A program made the translations under genes and the position numbers. The notes below the pieces were generated by a model. The model did not search any database, was not told the origin of the DNA, and worked only from the letters and a program-made list of their open reading frames with translations. This document shows, in pieces, positions 24,179 to 30,634 of a stretch of 32,103 nt of DNA (positions within the stretch are counted from its first letter, which is position 1; each line of letters begins with the position of its first letter). Source of the DNA: a virus; the IMG/VR virus record IMGVR_UViG_3300003322_001065, positions 1-32,103 of that record, one strand, 5' to 3'.

Positions 24179-25062
24179 CAGCGGAGCCCTCCGAACAAGG
24201 CCAGCTGGCCAGCGCTGTACGCGCCGCGGCTGAGGCCCTGCTCTTCCGCCATGAGGCCAACGCGCGCCACCTCGGCCCACGGCACGTCCGCCTCGTTATG
24301 CCCATTGTCGAGCCCGACGTAGCGCCGGCCGAGCCGAAGGCAGGCCACGCCGAGCGAGCCTGAGCCCATAAATGGGTCCAACACGAGATCATCCGGGTCT
24401 GTGAAGTCCTCGACGATGGCGAGCCACAGTGCGACGGGGGTCTGTGTGGTGTGCACCCGCTCTCCCGTGCCGTTCCTGTCGGTGGCGATCGGGAAGCGGA
24501 ACGTGAGCGTCTCTGGCAGCGCGCACCATGAGGCATGCTTGCCGCCGCCGTTCCAGCGGATGGCCTCGCCGCGGGCGTGGCTGATCTGCATGGCCTCCCG
24601 GTCCACGGCAGGCATTCGGCCCGAGAGTTGCGGCTGAGCGCCAAGCTTCCACCACGTGCCTGCCCGGAGGTGGCGAGCCCCGGCGCGCTCGAGGTCCGCC
24701 TGCCAGGCGCCCCTGCCCTCCTCGTCGCTCTTCACCACCACCCAGCGTCGCGCCACTCGCGCGAAGTGCATCCCGCACAGGCGCCGCAGTTCTGGCGTGA
24801 GGTGGCCGAACCCGAGCCTCTTCACGATGGGGTTGCCGTGGTACTTCAGGTCCTTGCCGATACCGCCGCGCTGACGGGCGAACTGCTGGTGTGGGCCAGT
24901 CATCACCCGGCGCTGCAACGCGTGCACGTTGGGGCTGAATGGCGGATCGGTGATGACGTGGTGCACGCTCGTGGGCGGGAGCATGGGCAGCACGGCGGCA
25001 GAGTCCGCCTCTACGCAGGCCCACCGAGTCCGGCTACTGAGCACGTCGGCAATGGTGCTCAT
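24178..25062 (-). CDS. DNA methyltransferase (N4/N6, beta-type motif order)
   Basis: The 294-aa protein has catalytic motif IV DPPF at 39-42 near the N-terminus and the AdoMet-binding motif I near the C-terminus (LDPFMGSGSLGVACLRLGRR, with FMGSGS at 231-236). This order defines beta-class amino-methyltransferases acting on adenine N6 or cytosine N4. The target-recognition region lies between (about 45-190). It is upstream in the same operon as the DpdA-like gene, so the phage probably uses two layers of DNA modification. No cognate restriction enzyme is visible, pointing to an orphan protective enzyme. Confidence 0.88.
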
Positions 25063-25220
25063 GCCGACACCTCAACCAGCACGACGCCGGGCTGCACCTG
25101 CTTGACGATCTGCGCGACAGCGAGGTGCATACCGCCGCCGTGCACCCTTTCGGGGTCGCGCACCCAGCCGTGCACCATGCAGAACCACCAGCCAAAGGCC
25201 GACACGTAGTAGTGGCTCAT
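25059..25220 (-). CDS. small unknown protein (53 aa)
   Basis: ATG 25220 overlaps the preceding stop (ATGA) and its own stop overlaps the methylase start the same way. The product has an aromatic N-terminus (SHYYVSAFGWWFCMVHGWVR) and a helical/beta C-terminus (LAVAQIVKQVQPGVVLVEV). No family recognised; membrane contact is possible but not strong. Confidence 0.58.
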   Translation of the reverse strand: MSHYYVSAFGWWFCMVHGWVRDPERVHGGGMHLAVAQIVKQVQPGVVLVEVSA

Positions 25221-25507
25221 GACTGCACCGCCTTCCGCTGGAGTAGCGCCCGGCCATCCGTAGTGACGCGCAAGGTGCGCCCATTGGTGCTGCGCCTGCC
25301 TGGGTCTGGGAGCACGTCCCACCAGATCCACCCATGGCGCCTGCACCGCTCGAGCACGGCCCTGTCAGCCGGAACCTCTCTGAGCGCTGGCGCGCGCTTC
25401 TCCCTCAAGTGGTACTCGGCCACGAAGCGAACTACCTCCAGCTGCTTCTCAGTGGGCTCAGGGAGGCGTTGCGCAGACGGGGTTGCGCGGATGGAAGCGG
25501 CCTTCAT
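25217..25507 (-). CDS. winged-helix DNA-binding protein (96 aa)
   Basis: A strong ribosome site (AGGAGG, six bases before ATG) marks the start. LPEPTEKQLEVVRFVAEYHL followed by REKRAPALREV resembles the first helices of a LexA-type N-terminal domain. A basic helix (AVLERCRRHGWIWWD) and a wing with TNGRTLRVTTDGRALL complete a winged helix. It is a candidate regulator of this operon or a replication accessory. The family match is by pattern only. Confidence 0.68.
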   Translation of the reverse strand: MKAASIRATPSAQRLPEPTEKQLEVVRFVAEYHLREKRAPALREVPADRAVLERCRRHGWIWWDVLPDPGRRSTNGRTLRVTTDGRALLQRKAVQS

Positions 25508-25701
25508 GGGAGCCTCCTGGCCGGCGACGACGCGCGAATGATCTGGCAAACCCTGCACTGGCACGCGCCCGCTGTGGGCACAACCTCCTGTGGGACATCC
25601 CCCGGGGCAGGCTGTTTCGGGTAGAGTGAGAGACACGACCCCCAATGGCCGCCGTCTCCGTTGCTGCCGCACGTGCACGGGCTGTCGGTGCGCTTCTTCA
25701 T
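25504..25701 (-). CDS. small Cys-rich protein (65 aa)
   Basis: ATG 25701 overlaps the upstream stop; its own stop overlaps the wHTH start. CTCGSNGDGGHWGSC near the N-terminus and CQCRVC near residues 48-53 supply five or six possible metal ligands, suggesting a treble-clef or zinc-knuckle domain. The linker is Pro-rich. No family recognised. Confidence 0.6.
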   Translation of the reverse strand: MKKRTDSPCTCGSNGDGGHWGSCLSLYPKQPAPGDVPQEVVPTAGACQCRVCQIIRASSPARRLP

Positions 25702-25856
25702 GGCGCCCTCTGCATGGATGCGAGTTCATCCGGGCTGGCCAACCACCCAGGCAGCACGCACCAGGACATGAGGGTGCCGGGCCATTCCCAGTCGGTGCGG
25801 AAGAACAGCCAGAGCGCCATGGAGAAGAGCCACCAGCGCCAGCGGGGCGTGTTCAT
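25698..25856 (-). CDS. small Trp-rich membrane protein (52 aa)
   Basis: ATG 25856 overlaps the first operon gene's stop (ATGA). The N-terminal helix (WRWWLFSMALWLFFRTDW) would insert in the membrane. The rest includes WCVLPGWLASPDEL. No family. Possibly a regulator or superinfection protein; no direct evidence. Confidence 0.58.
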   Translation of the reverse strand: MNTPRWRWWLFSMALWLFFRTDWEWPGTLMSWCVLPGWLASPDELASMQRAP

Positions 25857-26824
25857 GGCTTCACCTCCAGGGCGGCGGCCCACGTGCGGCACGTCTCGTC
25901 CTCGCACTCGGCTGGGTCCGAGGGACGGATGCCGCCAGCTATGGAGCACGACGTGCCGTGGAAGTTCGCGAGCCCTTGAGCCGCGAGGCCTTCCAGGAGA
26001 GCAATGCGCTCCGCCTGCGTGGCGAGCTTCGCCTCCGCCTTCAGCCCAGCCTCAGTCGCCAGTGAAAGAGCGGAGTCCAGCGCGCGGATGCGCTCAACCT
26101 GTTCCTGCTCTACGCGGCGGGCGCGGACGGACTCCTTCTCGGCCACCGCCAACATGCGCGCTGCCTTCTCGTGCGGATCCCATCCAAGGTTGGCGGCCGC
26201 ATTGAGGGCGTGGCGCAACTCCTCATCCGTCATCCGCTCAGGGGCGGGAGGCCGGGCGCGTGCCGCACGGCGCTGGCGGGCTTGCTCGGCCTCCCAGGGA
26301 AGCCACGGGCACGCGCTGCAGGAGCCGGAGACGTCATCCCAACGGCGCCCGCACTTCGGGCAGGGACCGCGAAGGGCAGCGGGCGGTTCAGCGCCCCTGT
26401 CACCGCAGATGCATGGGCGGCAGCCGCACGTCTGGCAGATGAGGGATGCGAGGGTGGCTGGTGCCCTAGCGCACGGGGGAATGGGCTCGCTATCTTCGGC
26501 GCACCAGCAGCCGCGCGGAGCGCGCTGCCAGAACGTCGAACAGTTCTCGATCTTGCGAACGAGGCAGCCAGCGGTGGAGCACCGCACGATGGCGTTCCCG
26601 ACAGTGTCGTACCCGTCGGGCGTCCAGGCGTGCTCGGCGTTGGGGCCCCGTTGGGGCGCCTCAACGGTCGGAGCGGCATGCTCCCCGGAGGTTGTGCTTC
26701 TTTCCTCAGTCTCTACGGGGAGTTGCGGAGCGCGCCCAGAGGGACTTGAACCCCCAACCCTCGGCTTCGAAGGCCGAGGGGCCCGGGTTCCGCTCGCAAC
26801 GCCCCGGCGCGTCTTCGTCGCCAT
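25853..26824 (-). CDS. Cys-rich zinc-binding protein whose 5' end is the attP core (323 aa as read)
   Basis: First gene of the long leftward operon. The coding core starts after about residue 60: a Cys-rich region with many CxxC/CxC pairs (CSTAGC, CWCAEDSEPIPPC, CQTCGCRPCICG, CPKCGRRWDDVSGSCSAC; about residues 75-180), then a basic stretch and a long helix (KESVRARRVEQEQVERIRAL), and a short Cys-containing end. From the ATG at 26824 the reading frame crosses the tRNA-derived attachment core, giving the artefact-like PSKPRVGGSSPSGRAP. No good in-frame start lies between the core and the Cys region, so the true 5' end is uncertain and integration would change it. Confidence 0.62.
   Translation of the reverse strand: MATKTRRGVASGTRAPRPSKPRVGGSSPSGRAPQLPVETEERSTTSGEHAAPTVEAPQRGPNAEHAWTPDGYDTVGNAIVRCSTAGCLVRKIENCSTFWQRAPRGCWCAEDSEPIPPCARAPATLASLICQTCGCRPCICGDRGAEPPAALRGPCPKCGRRWDDVSGSCSACPWLPWEAEQARQRRAARARPPAPERMTDEELRHALNAAANLGWDPHEKAARMLAVAEKESVRARRVEQEQVERIRALDSALSLATEAGLKAEAKLATQAERIALLEGLAAQGLANFHGTSCSIAGGIRPSDPAECEDETCRTWAAALEVKP
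26638..26657 (+). repeat. arm-type repeat pair, left of attP
   Basis: CGTTGGGGC occurs at 26638-26646 and 26649-26657, 11 bp apart. The identical pair with the same spacing lies right of the attachment core (26921-26940). Paired, helically phased direct repeats flanking a core are what integrase arm-binding sites look like. Confidence 0.6.
26731..26777 (-). other. attP: attP core: 3' part of a tRNA-Arg gene
   Basis: Read leftward from 26777, the 47 nt match tRNA positions 27-73. They show anticodon stem TCGGC/GCCGA with loop CTTCGAA (anticodon TCG, arginine), variable loop GGGTT, T stem GGGGG/CCCTC around TTCAAGT, acceptor strand TGGGCGC and discriminator G. No D arm or matching 5' acceptor strand precedes it, so this is not a tRNA gene. 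It is the segment that rebuilds the host tRNA after integration. The integrase gene lies about 270 bp away. Host site inferred: a tRNA-Arg(TCG) gene. Confidence 0.85.
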
Positions 26825-26920
26825 GGCGTCCAACCTATTGAATTCGCGGGCACGAACACTACGCCTTGGGTTGCCCATTTCCATATTGCTGGAGTCCCAG
26901 AGGGCGGCGACACCCCGTTT

Positions 26921-26940
26921 CGTTGGGGCAGCGTTGGGGC
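26921..26940 (+). repeat. arm-type repeat pair, right of attP
   Basis: CGTTGGGGC at 26921-26929 and 26932-26940, same orientation and 11-bp period as the left pair. The core sits between the pairs (73 bp from the left pair, 143 bp from the right pair). Confidence 0.6.
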
Positions 26941-26942
26941 AA

Positions 26943-26972
26943 GGTATGCGCGCCTTCCTGTCGACTCGTCAA
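26943..26972 (-). promoter_or_regulatory. weak leftward promoter candidate upstream of attP
   Basis: On the minus strand TTGACG (26972-26967) is followed after 18 bp by CATACC (26948-26943). The -35 is good and the -10 poor. Two dyads overlap or lie just upstream of the -35. If used, it would transcribe the leftward operon through the attP core. Confidence 0.25.
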
Positions 26973-27048
26973 CTGAGTCAATTGGACCCTGGTCCACTAG
27001 GTTGGTTTGCGCGTCAACGTGGTGCCAACCGCCAGGGTAGTCAGACCG

Positions 27049-28248
27049 TCAGTGGATGCTGGGCTCTGGTGGCTTCGCAGAAACGTCCGGCGGCTGAGAT
27101 GAGAAGGCGCGATTCACCGCGTCCGCGACGTACGGCTTTCGGACTGCGCGATAGTGGCGCTGGGTGGTGGACTCGCTGGCGTGGCCCGCCTGCTCCTGTG
27201 CTGCCGCCACGCTCCCCGTCTGTTCGATGATCTGGGTGATGCTGGTGGAACGCAGGTCCTTCAGGCTCACGTCGGCGGGAAGCGCACGGGCATACAGCAC
27301 GAAACTGCAGCGTGGGCACCGCTCACCGTCAGTTGGCCTCCGCGCCGCCACGTTGCGGCATGAGGCCCGCCTGCACACCGCCTCCCAGCCGCGCACCAGT
27401 CCAGCGCGCTTCACCGCCGTCTTGAAGGCCCGGGCCGCCTCGCGCAGTTGCATGGGGTTGCCTACGGCGTTCAGGAAGAGGTACTCGCCGGGCACCGTGC
27501 GGAAGATGTCCTCGAGCACCACGAGGGCCGGCGCCGGCAGGAAGGCCACGCGGGCCTTTCCCGTCTTCGTGGTGTCGCTGCCCACCGTGTGCTCAATGTG
27601 GAGTTGTGCGTCCTCGAAGGACACATCCGGTTTCCGCAGCGCGAGGAGCTCGCCGGGCCTGGCGGCGGTATAGAAGGCGAGCAGGATCAGGTGACGCAGT
27701 CCCGGGAAGGATGCGGCCGCTGCCACCGCCAACACCTCATCCTCGGTGAGTGCCTTGGGCGAACCCTTGGGAACGGGGATGGTGTCAACTTCCTCCACTG
27801 GGTTGCGCTCCACCGCTCTGTCCTTGCGGAGCCACTCGTAGAAGGCCGAGAGGGTGACGCGCACGTGGCGCCGGGTCTGCTGAGAATACCCGTCGTCGTT
27901 GAGCTTTGAGAGGAGCGCTTCCACCTGGGTGGGGCGAAGCTGCCCGATTGGCACCTCACCAAGAGCAGGAAGGATATGGAGCCGCCAGCGCCCCTCAATG
28001 CTGTTGAGGCTCCGGTGGTGCCGGATGGCCTCGAGATACCGAACGGACGCGCCGGAGATCGTCTCAGTCGAAGGAGCCGCCCGCAGGCCCTCCTTCACAG
28101 ACCACTCCCGCTCCTCGAGTTGTTGAGCGAGCCGCTGGGCCGCCGCCTTGCCGGAGGTGTTGTCCGGAAGAGCGGCTTCGTGCCACTTCCCGTCAGCCCC
28201 CTTGAAGCGCGCGAACCAGTGCCCGCGGCGCTTTCGCACCGAGGCCAT
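27049..28248 (-). CDS. int: tyrosine integrase with zinc-ribbon insertion
   Basis: The 399-aa site-specific recombinase catalyses integration at attP/attB. An N-terminal arm-binding region starts with VRKRRGHWFARFKGADGKWH. The core-binding domain (about 60-160) includes QQTRRHVRVTLSAFYEWLRK. The catalytic residues are Arg197 (AARPGELLAL), Lys228 (TTKTGKAR), Arg333 (KDLRSTSI), His356 (AGHAS) and Tyr366 (RHYRAV). The usual His of HxxR is Lys330 here. Between residues 292 and 314 four cysteines (CRRASC, CPRC) form an inserted zinc ribbon just before the HxxR box. No separate excisionase was recognised. Confidence 0.93.
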   Translation of the reverse strand: MASVRKRRGHWFARFKGADGKWHEAALPDNTSGKAAAQRLAQQLEEREWSVKEGLRAAPSTETISGASVRYLEAIRHHRSLNSIEGRWRLHILPALGEVPIGQLRPTQVEALLSKLNDDGYSQQTRRHVRVTLSAFYEWLRKDRAVERNPVEEVDTIPVPKGSPKALTEDEVLAVAAAASFPGLRHLILLAFYTAARPGELLALRKPDVSFEDAQLHIEHTVGSDTTKTGKARVAFLPAPALVVLEDIFRTVPGEYLFLNAVGNPMQLREAARAFKTAVKRAGLVRGWEAVCRRASCRNVAARRPTDGERCPRCSFVLYARALPADVSLKDLRSTSITQIIEQTGSVAAAQEQAGHASESTTQRHYRAVRKPYVADAVNRAFSSQPPDVSAKPPEPSIH

Positions 28249-28347
28249 AATGAACTTGGCGGAATGCAGTCCGCGTGCCGCATGGCCGCCAGAGGGTGGC
28301 CGTCTTCAACCGTCCACGGCTACGGACTCTCCGTCCGTCAGCGCGGA
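28249..28347. other. integrase leader region
   Basis: 99 bp between the RHH gene and integrase. It contains short GC dyads (for example TGGCCG near 28309 and CGGACT repeats at 28322-28350) but no clear promoter or terminator, so integrase is probably cotranscribed with the RHH gene. Confidence 0.4.
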
Positions 28348-28674
28348 CTACCGGGCCTTCTTCTTGCCCTGCTCGGCCTCATGGTGGTCCAGCCCGATGG
28401 CCACCAGTTTCGCCAGGAGCGCCGCCGCGTTGTGCTCTCGCGTCATCCCGTGCTCAGCGGCGAAGGCGTCGATCCGCGCGTCGTGGGGCTTGAGCGCCTC
28501 TCCCAAGGCTCTGTCGAACTCCACGGCGCGGACGATCGTCTCAGTGAGGCCGTGTTCGTCCAGGTAGGCCTTTAGCGAGATCGGCAGCCGGAGGTTGGCT
28601 GCCACCGTCTTCTCCTTAGGCACATCCCGGGTGAACGGCACAACGGCTCCTCGTGCAGTGGTCGATCTCGCCAT
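28348..28674 (-). CDS. RHH-type regulator, repressor candidate (108 aa)
   Basis: First gene leftward from the switch region. It has a basic N-terminus, then a beta-like KTVAANLRLP followed by two helices, ISLKAYLDEHGL and ETIVRAVEFDRALGEAL: the ribbon-helix-helix pattern. A second helical part (DAFAAEHGMTREHNAAALLA) and a Lys-rich tail follow. Its length allows a dimerisation domain. Cotranscription with integrase and a promoter with two 10-bp operators directly upstream fit a lysogeny repressor or a Cro/Arc-like regulator. The ribosome site is AGGAGAGG. Confidence 0.72.
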   Translation of the reverse strand: MARSTTARGAVVPFTRDVPKEKTVAANLRLPISLKAYLDEHGLTETIVRAVEFDRALGEALKPHDARIDAFAAEHGMTREHNAAALLAKLVAIGLDHHEAEQGKKKAR

Positions 28675-28713
28675 AGCGGCCCTCTCCTGTCAGGTCAATC
28701 GGGTATGCGCCCG

Positions 28714-28742
28714 CATATACGCACGTATTTACGTCAACGCAA
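28714..28742 (-). promoter_or_regulatory. leftward promoter for RHH regulator and integrase
   Basis: Minus strand: -35 TTGCGT (28742-28737), 17-bp spacer, -10 TATATG (28719-28714). Start expected near 28707, giving a leader of about 33 nt before ATG 28674. Confidence 0.6.
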
Positions 28743-28749
28743 TGGCGGC

Positions 28750-28778
28750 TTGACGTGCCGTATGTACATGCGTATATA
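28750..28778 (+). promoter_or_regulatory. rightward early promoter
   Basis: TTGACG (28750-28755), 17-bp spacer and TATATA (28773-28778). Start expected at 28784-28786, which coincides with the ATG at 28785. It drives the early operon. Confidence 0.78.
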
Positions 28779-28784
28779 CGCTTC

Positions 28785-29072
28785 ATGAGCGGCGAGGCCG
28801 CGCGGAGTCCACCCGTGCCCAAACGAGCGTGTCCACATCCCCCCGAATGTCACAGCCCCATAGATAAGGATATGGGTGACGGTTTCTGCAGCACTCACAG
28901 TGATGAGTGGCGGCACTCTGCCGAGTGGCAGGCGGCAATGCGTGATGACGGAGTGGCGTTCGCTGCTGGGCTGCGCTCACCCGCGCTGTTGCGTTCGGCG
29001 CTCCGCCCCTTCAAGAAGAAGCACCTGAAGCGGCTCGCGAAGGAGATGGATGGCGAGGACGTCGCGCCATGA
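28785..29072 (+). CDS. small zinc-type early protein (95 aa)
   Basis: First gene after the rightward promoter. ATG 28785 sits at the expected transcription start, so the mRNA would be leaderless. A GTG at 28815 with GGAG seven bases upstream is the alternative start (85 aa). Metal-binding candidates: CPHPPECHSPIDK and GFCSTHSDEW (two Cys, then Cys/His). The C-terminus is basic and helical (LRPFKKKHLKRLAKEM). Likely a nucleic-acid-binding early regulator; no family assigned. Confidence 0.68.
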   Translation: MSGEAARSPPVPKRACPHPPECHSPIDKDMGDGFCSTHSDEWRHSAEWQAAMRDDGVAFAAGLRSPALLRSALRPFKKKHLKRLAKEMDGEDVAP

Positions 29073-29389
29073 TCCCCACGATCAACGTCAATCTGAAGCC
29101 GTGTGCTTGCAACGCAGGCCTTGCAGCAATCACGACATGCGTCGGCGCCCCCGTCCTCATCCCCTGCCCCATTCCGCGCAGCGTGGTGTTCAACGCGGCG
29201 TTGGGGGAGTGCGACTGCGGCGCCATAGAGTCCAACAAGCGCTCGGCGCGAGAGACTTCTCTCTTCGGGATGGCGTGCCTACCGGGCTGCCCCGCCCTCT
29301 GCGTGCTTTTCTATCGCGGAGACCCCACCGATGAGGCCCTCAGTCGCTATGTCGACCACCTCATCGCGCAGGTCGGGAGTCTCCCATGA
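29069..29389 (+). CDS. Cys-rich early protein (106 aa)
   Basis: ATGA overlap with the first early gene. About nine cysteines occur (KPCACNAG, TTCVGA, IPCPIP, ECDCGA, ACLPGC, ALCVLF), interspersed with hydrophobic stretches, followed by a soluble helix (DEALSRYVDHLIAQVG). It could bind metal or form a small membrane-associated domain. No family recognised. Confidence 0.65.
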   Translation: MIPTINVNLKPCACNAGLAAITTCVGAPVLIPCPIPRSVVFNAALGECDCGAIESNKRSARETSLFGMACLPGCPALCVLFYRGDPTDEALSRYVDHLIAQVGSLP

Positions 29390-29739
29390 CCGTCCACGAA
29401 CTGCTGGAGAAGGCGCTTGAGTTGGCTCACGAGGGGTACCGGAGCGTCCCAGAAATCGAGGACCTGATCACCAAGGCCAAGCACCATGAGGGGCGCGCGG
29501 AGCAGGCTGAACAGTACGCAGAGGCGTATATCGTGGCACGGGACCGCTTCCCTCTTGATGGGACGGAAGCCATGCGCGCCTCGTGGTGGTCGGAGCAGCG
29601 CTGCGTAGTGGCTGCCCGGCAGAGTGCGAGGCGGCACAGAGACGAACTCGCGTTCCTCTACGAGGAGGCAGAGCGGCAGTGGGCCATGGGCACCCACAAG
29701 AAGGCGGCGGCGTTGCTGCGGACGGAGGCCCGCGCATGA
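29386..29739 (+). CDS. helical early protein (117 aa)
   Basis: Coupled by ATGA on both sides. An almost fully helical, charged protein (TVHELLEKALELAHEGYRSV; AEQAEQYAEAYIVARDRFPL; ARRHRDELAFLYEEAERQWA). Contains a DRFPLDGTEAMRASWW segment. No enzyme motif; probably a small coiled-coil partner protein. Family unknown. Confidence 0.68.
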   Translation: MTVHELLEKALELAHEGYRSVPEIEDLITKAKHHEGRAEQAEQYAEAYIVARDRFPLDGTEAMRASWWSEQRCVVAARQSARRHRDELAFLYEEAERQWAMGTHKKAAALLRTEARA

Positions 29740-30191
29740 GCCCCGAACAACTGGACGCCTGTGTCTCCCGGCTGCGGGACAGTTTGAGCGGCGAGGCACT
29801 CGAAGATCTCCATCTCCTGGCCGCGTACGCACGCGAGGTGCGGACTGCCCTCGGCCGCATGCTGGAGGTGGGCGAGCACCTCTCGGCCTTTGTGGATGCC
29901 AAGGCCGGTGGCACTGAGCGCTACCCCTGCTCGCCTACGTGTACTCATGACGCGGCTATCTCTGGTTACTCCGGGCGGGTGAAGGACGCCAGCAGGGCGG
30001 CCAAGGGCGCTCTGGATCCACTCCCGAAATTGGGCATCTACGGCCCTGCCGAGGTAGCAGCGTGGGAGGCTGGCACAGAGGCCATGCGTGCGGCGTGCTG
30101 GGAGGCGCTGCAGCCATTCATGGACAAGCACGGCTTCAGCCCAAGCGAGCGAGAAGAGGCAAAGGCCGCCATTGAAGGAGCCGCGCCGTGA
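29736..30191 (+). CDS. helical early protein (151 aa)
   Basis: ATG at 29736 overlaps the previous stop. Helical N-terminal half (SGEALEDLHLLAAYAREVRT), a short Cys-containing loop (YPCSPTCTHDAAISGYSG) that could bind metal, then helices (AAWEAGTEAMRAACWEALQP). TEAMRA-x-W recurs in the previous protein (GTEAMRASWW), hinting at a common origin or partner. Ends with an acidic tail; overlaps the next GTG. Confidence 0.68.
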   Translation: MSPEQLDACVSRLRDSLSGEALEDLHLLAAYAREVRTALGRMLEVGEHLSAFVDAKAGGTERYPCSPTCTHDAAISGYSGRVKDASRAAKGALDPLPKLGIYGPAEVAAWEAGTEAMRAACWEALQPFMDKHGFSPSEREEAKAAIEGAAP

Positions 30192-30634
30192 GCGTGGCCG
30201 ACAAGCAGCAGAGGCGGTACCTGAAGCAGCTGGCCACGCTCCCCTTTCAGCCGATGGAGTTCGTTCCCGGCGCTGCAGAGAAGATTCGAACCACAACTAT
30301 TCCAGGGGTGCCCGCCAGCGAGGCTTCCCCCGCGGTGCTCGCCATCCACGCTGGGTGGAGGAACAATCTCTACGCCGTCTGGGTCAGCGTGGTGGACACG
30401 CCCTGGGGAAAGGTCGATCACCTGTGGATCCGCCGCCACGATGGGCAGGCCATCCACTCCTGGAGCGACTTCCAGCGCATCAAACGCGAGGTGCTCTTCG
30501 GTGGAGCCGAGCGCACCGCGGTCGAGGTCTACCCGCCCCAGGCGGAACTCGTCGACCAAGCCAACATGTACCATCTGTGGGTGCTGCCTGCTGGCTGCCG
30601 TCTCCCCTTTTCGTTGAAGACGCAGGAGGCATGA
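30188..30634 (+). CDS. conserved phage protein, DUF7694-like (148 aa)
   Basis: Starts at GTG overlapping the preceding stop. The stretch VVDTPWGKVDHLWIRRHDGQ, followed by SDFQRIKREVLFGGAERTAV, EVYPPQAELVDQANMYHLWV and LPAGCRLPF, matches a conserved small protein widely seen in phages and prophages (DUF7694 as recalled). Biochemical role unknown. Its placement before the 354-aa protein fits the DNA-metabolism early module. Confidence 0.78.
   Translation: MSVADKQQRRYLKQLATLPFQPMEFVPGAAEKIRTTTIPGVPASEASPAVLAIHAGWRNNLYAVWVSVVDTPWGKVDHLWIRRHDGQAIHSWSDFQRIKREVLFGGAERTAVEVYPPQAELVDQANMYHLWVLPAGCRLPFSLKTQEA

Larger units (their letters stand above)
26825..27048. other. attP right arm / intergenic region
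   Basis: 224 bp without a gene between the operon's first ORF and the integrase. It holds the right arm-type repeats (26921-26940). It also holds a dyad TGGACC-CT-GGTCCA (26983-26996) and a second dyad GACTC-N7-GAGTC (26963-26979). A weak leftward promoter is noted separately. No clear terminator separates the integrase from the operon. Confidence 0.55.
28712..28780. promoter_or_regulatory. four-operator control region
   Basis: Four 10-bp sites resemble the palindrome CGTATATACG: 28712-28721 (CGCATATACG), 28724-28733 (CGTATTTACG), 28759-28768 (CGTATGTACA) and 28771-28780 (CGTATATACG). Within each pair the sites start 12 bp apart. The outer site of each pair covers a -10 and the inner one sits in the spacer. 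This mirror arrangement fits cooperative RHH-dimer binding that shuts both promoters. Confidence 0.7.

Noticed and set aside
26731-26824. Intact tRNA gene at the attP site
   Set aside because: Anticodon arm, T arm and 3' acceptor strand are present, but no D arm and no matching 5' acceptor strand lie at the right distance (GCGCC upstream is several bases too far). It is a 3' fragment.
26171-27230. Long rightward readings across the Cys-rich gene and attP
   Set aside because: They are opposite the coupled leftward operon and show wrong-frame Arg/Ala/Gly composition; no family features.
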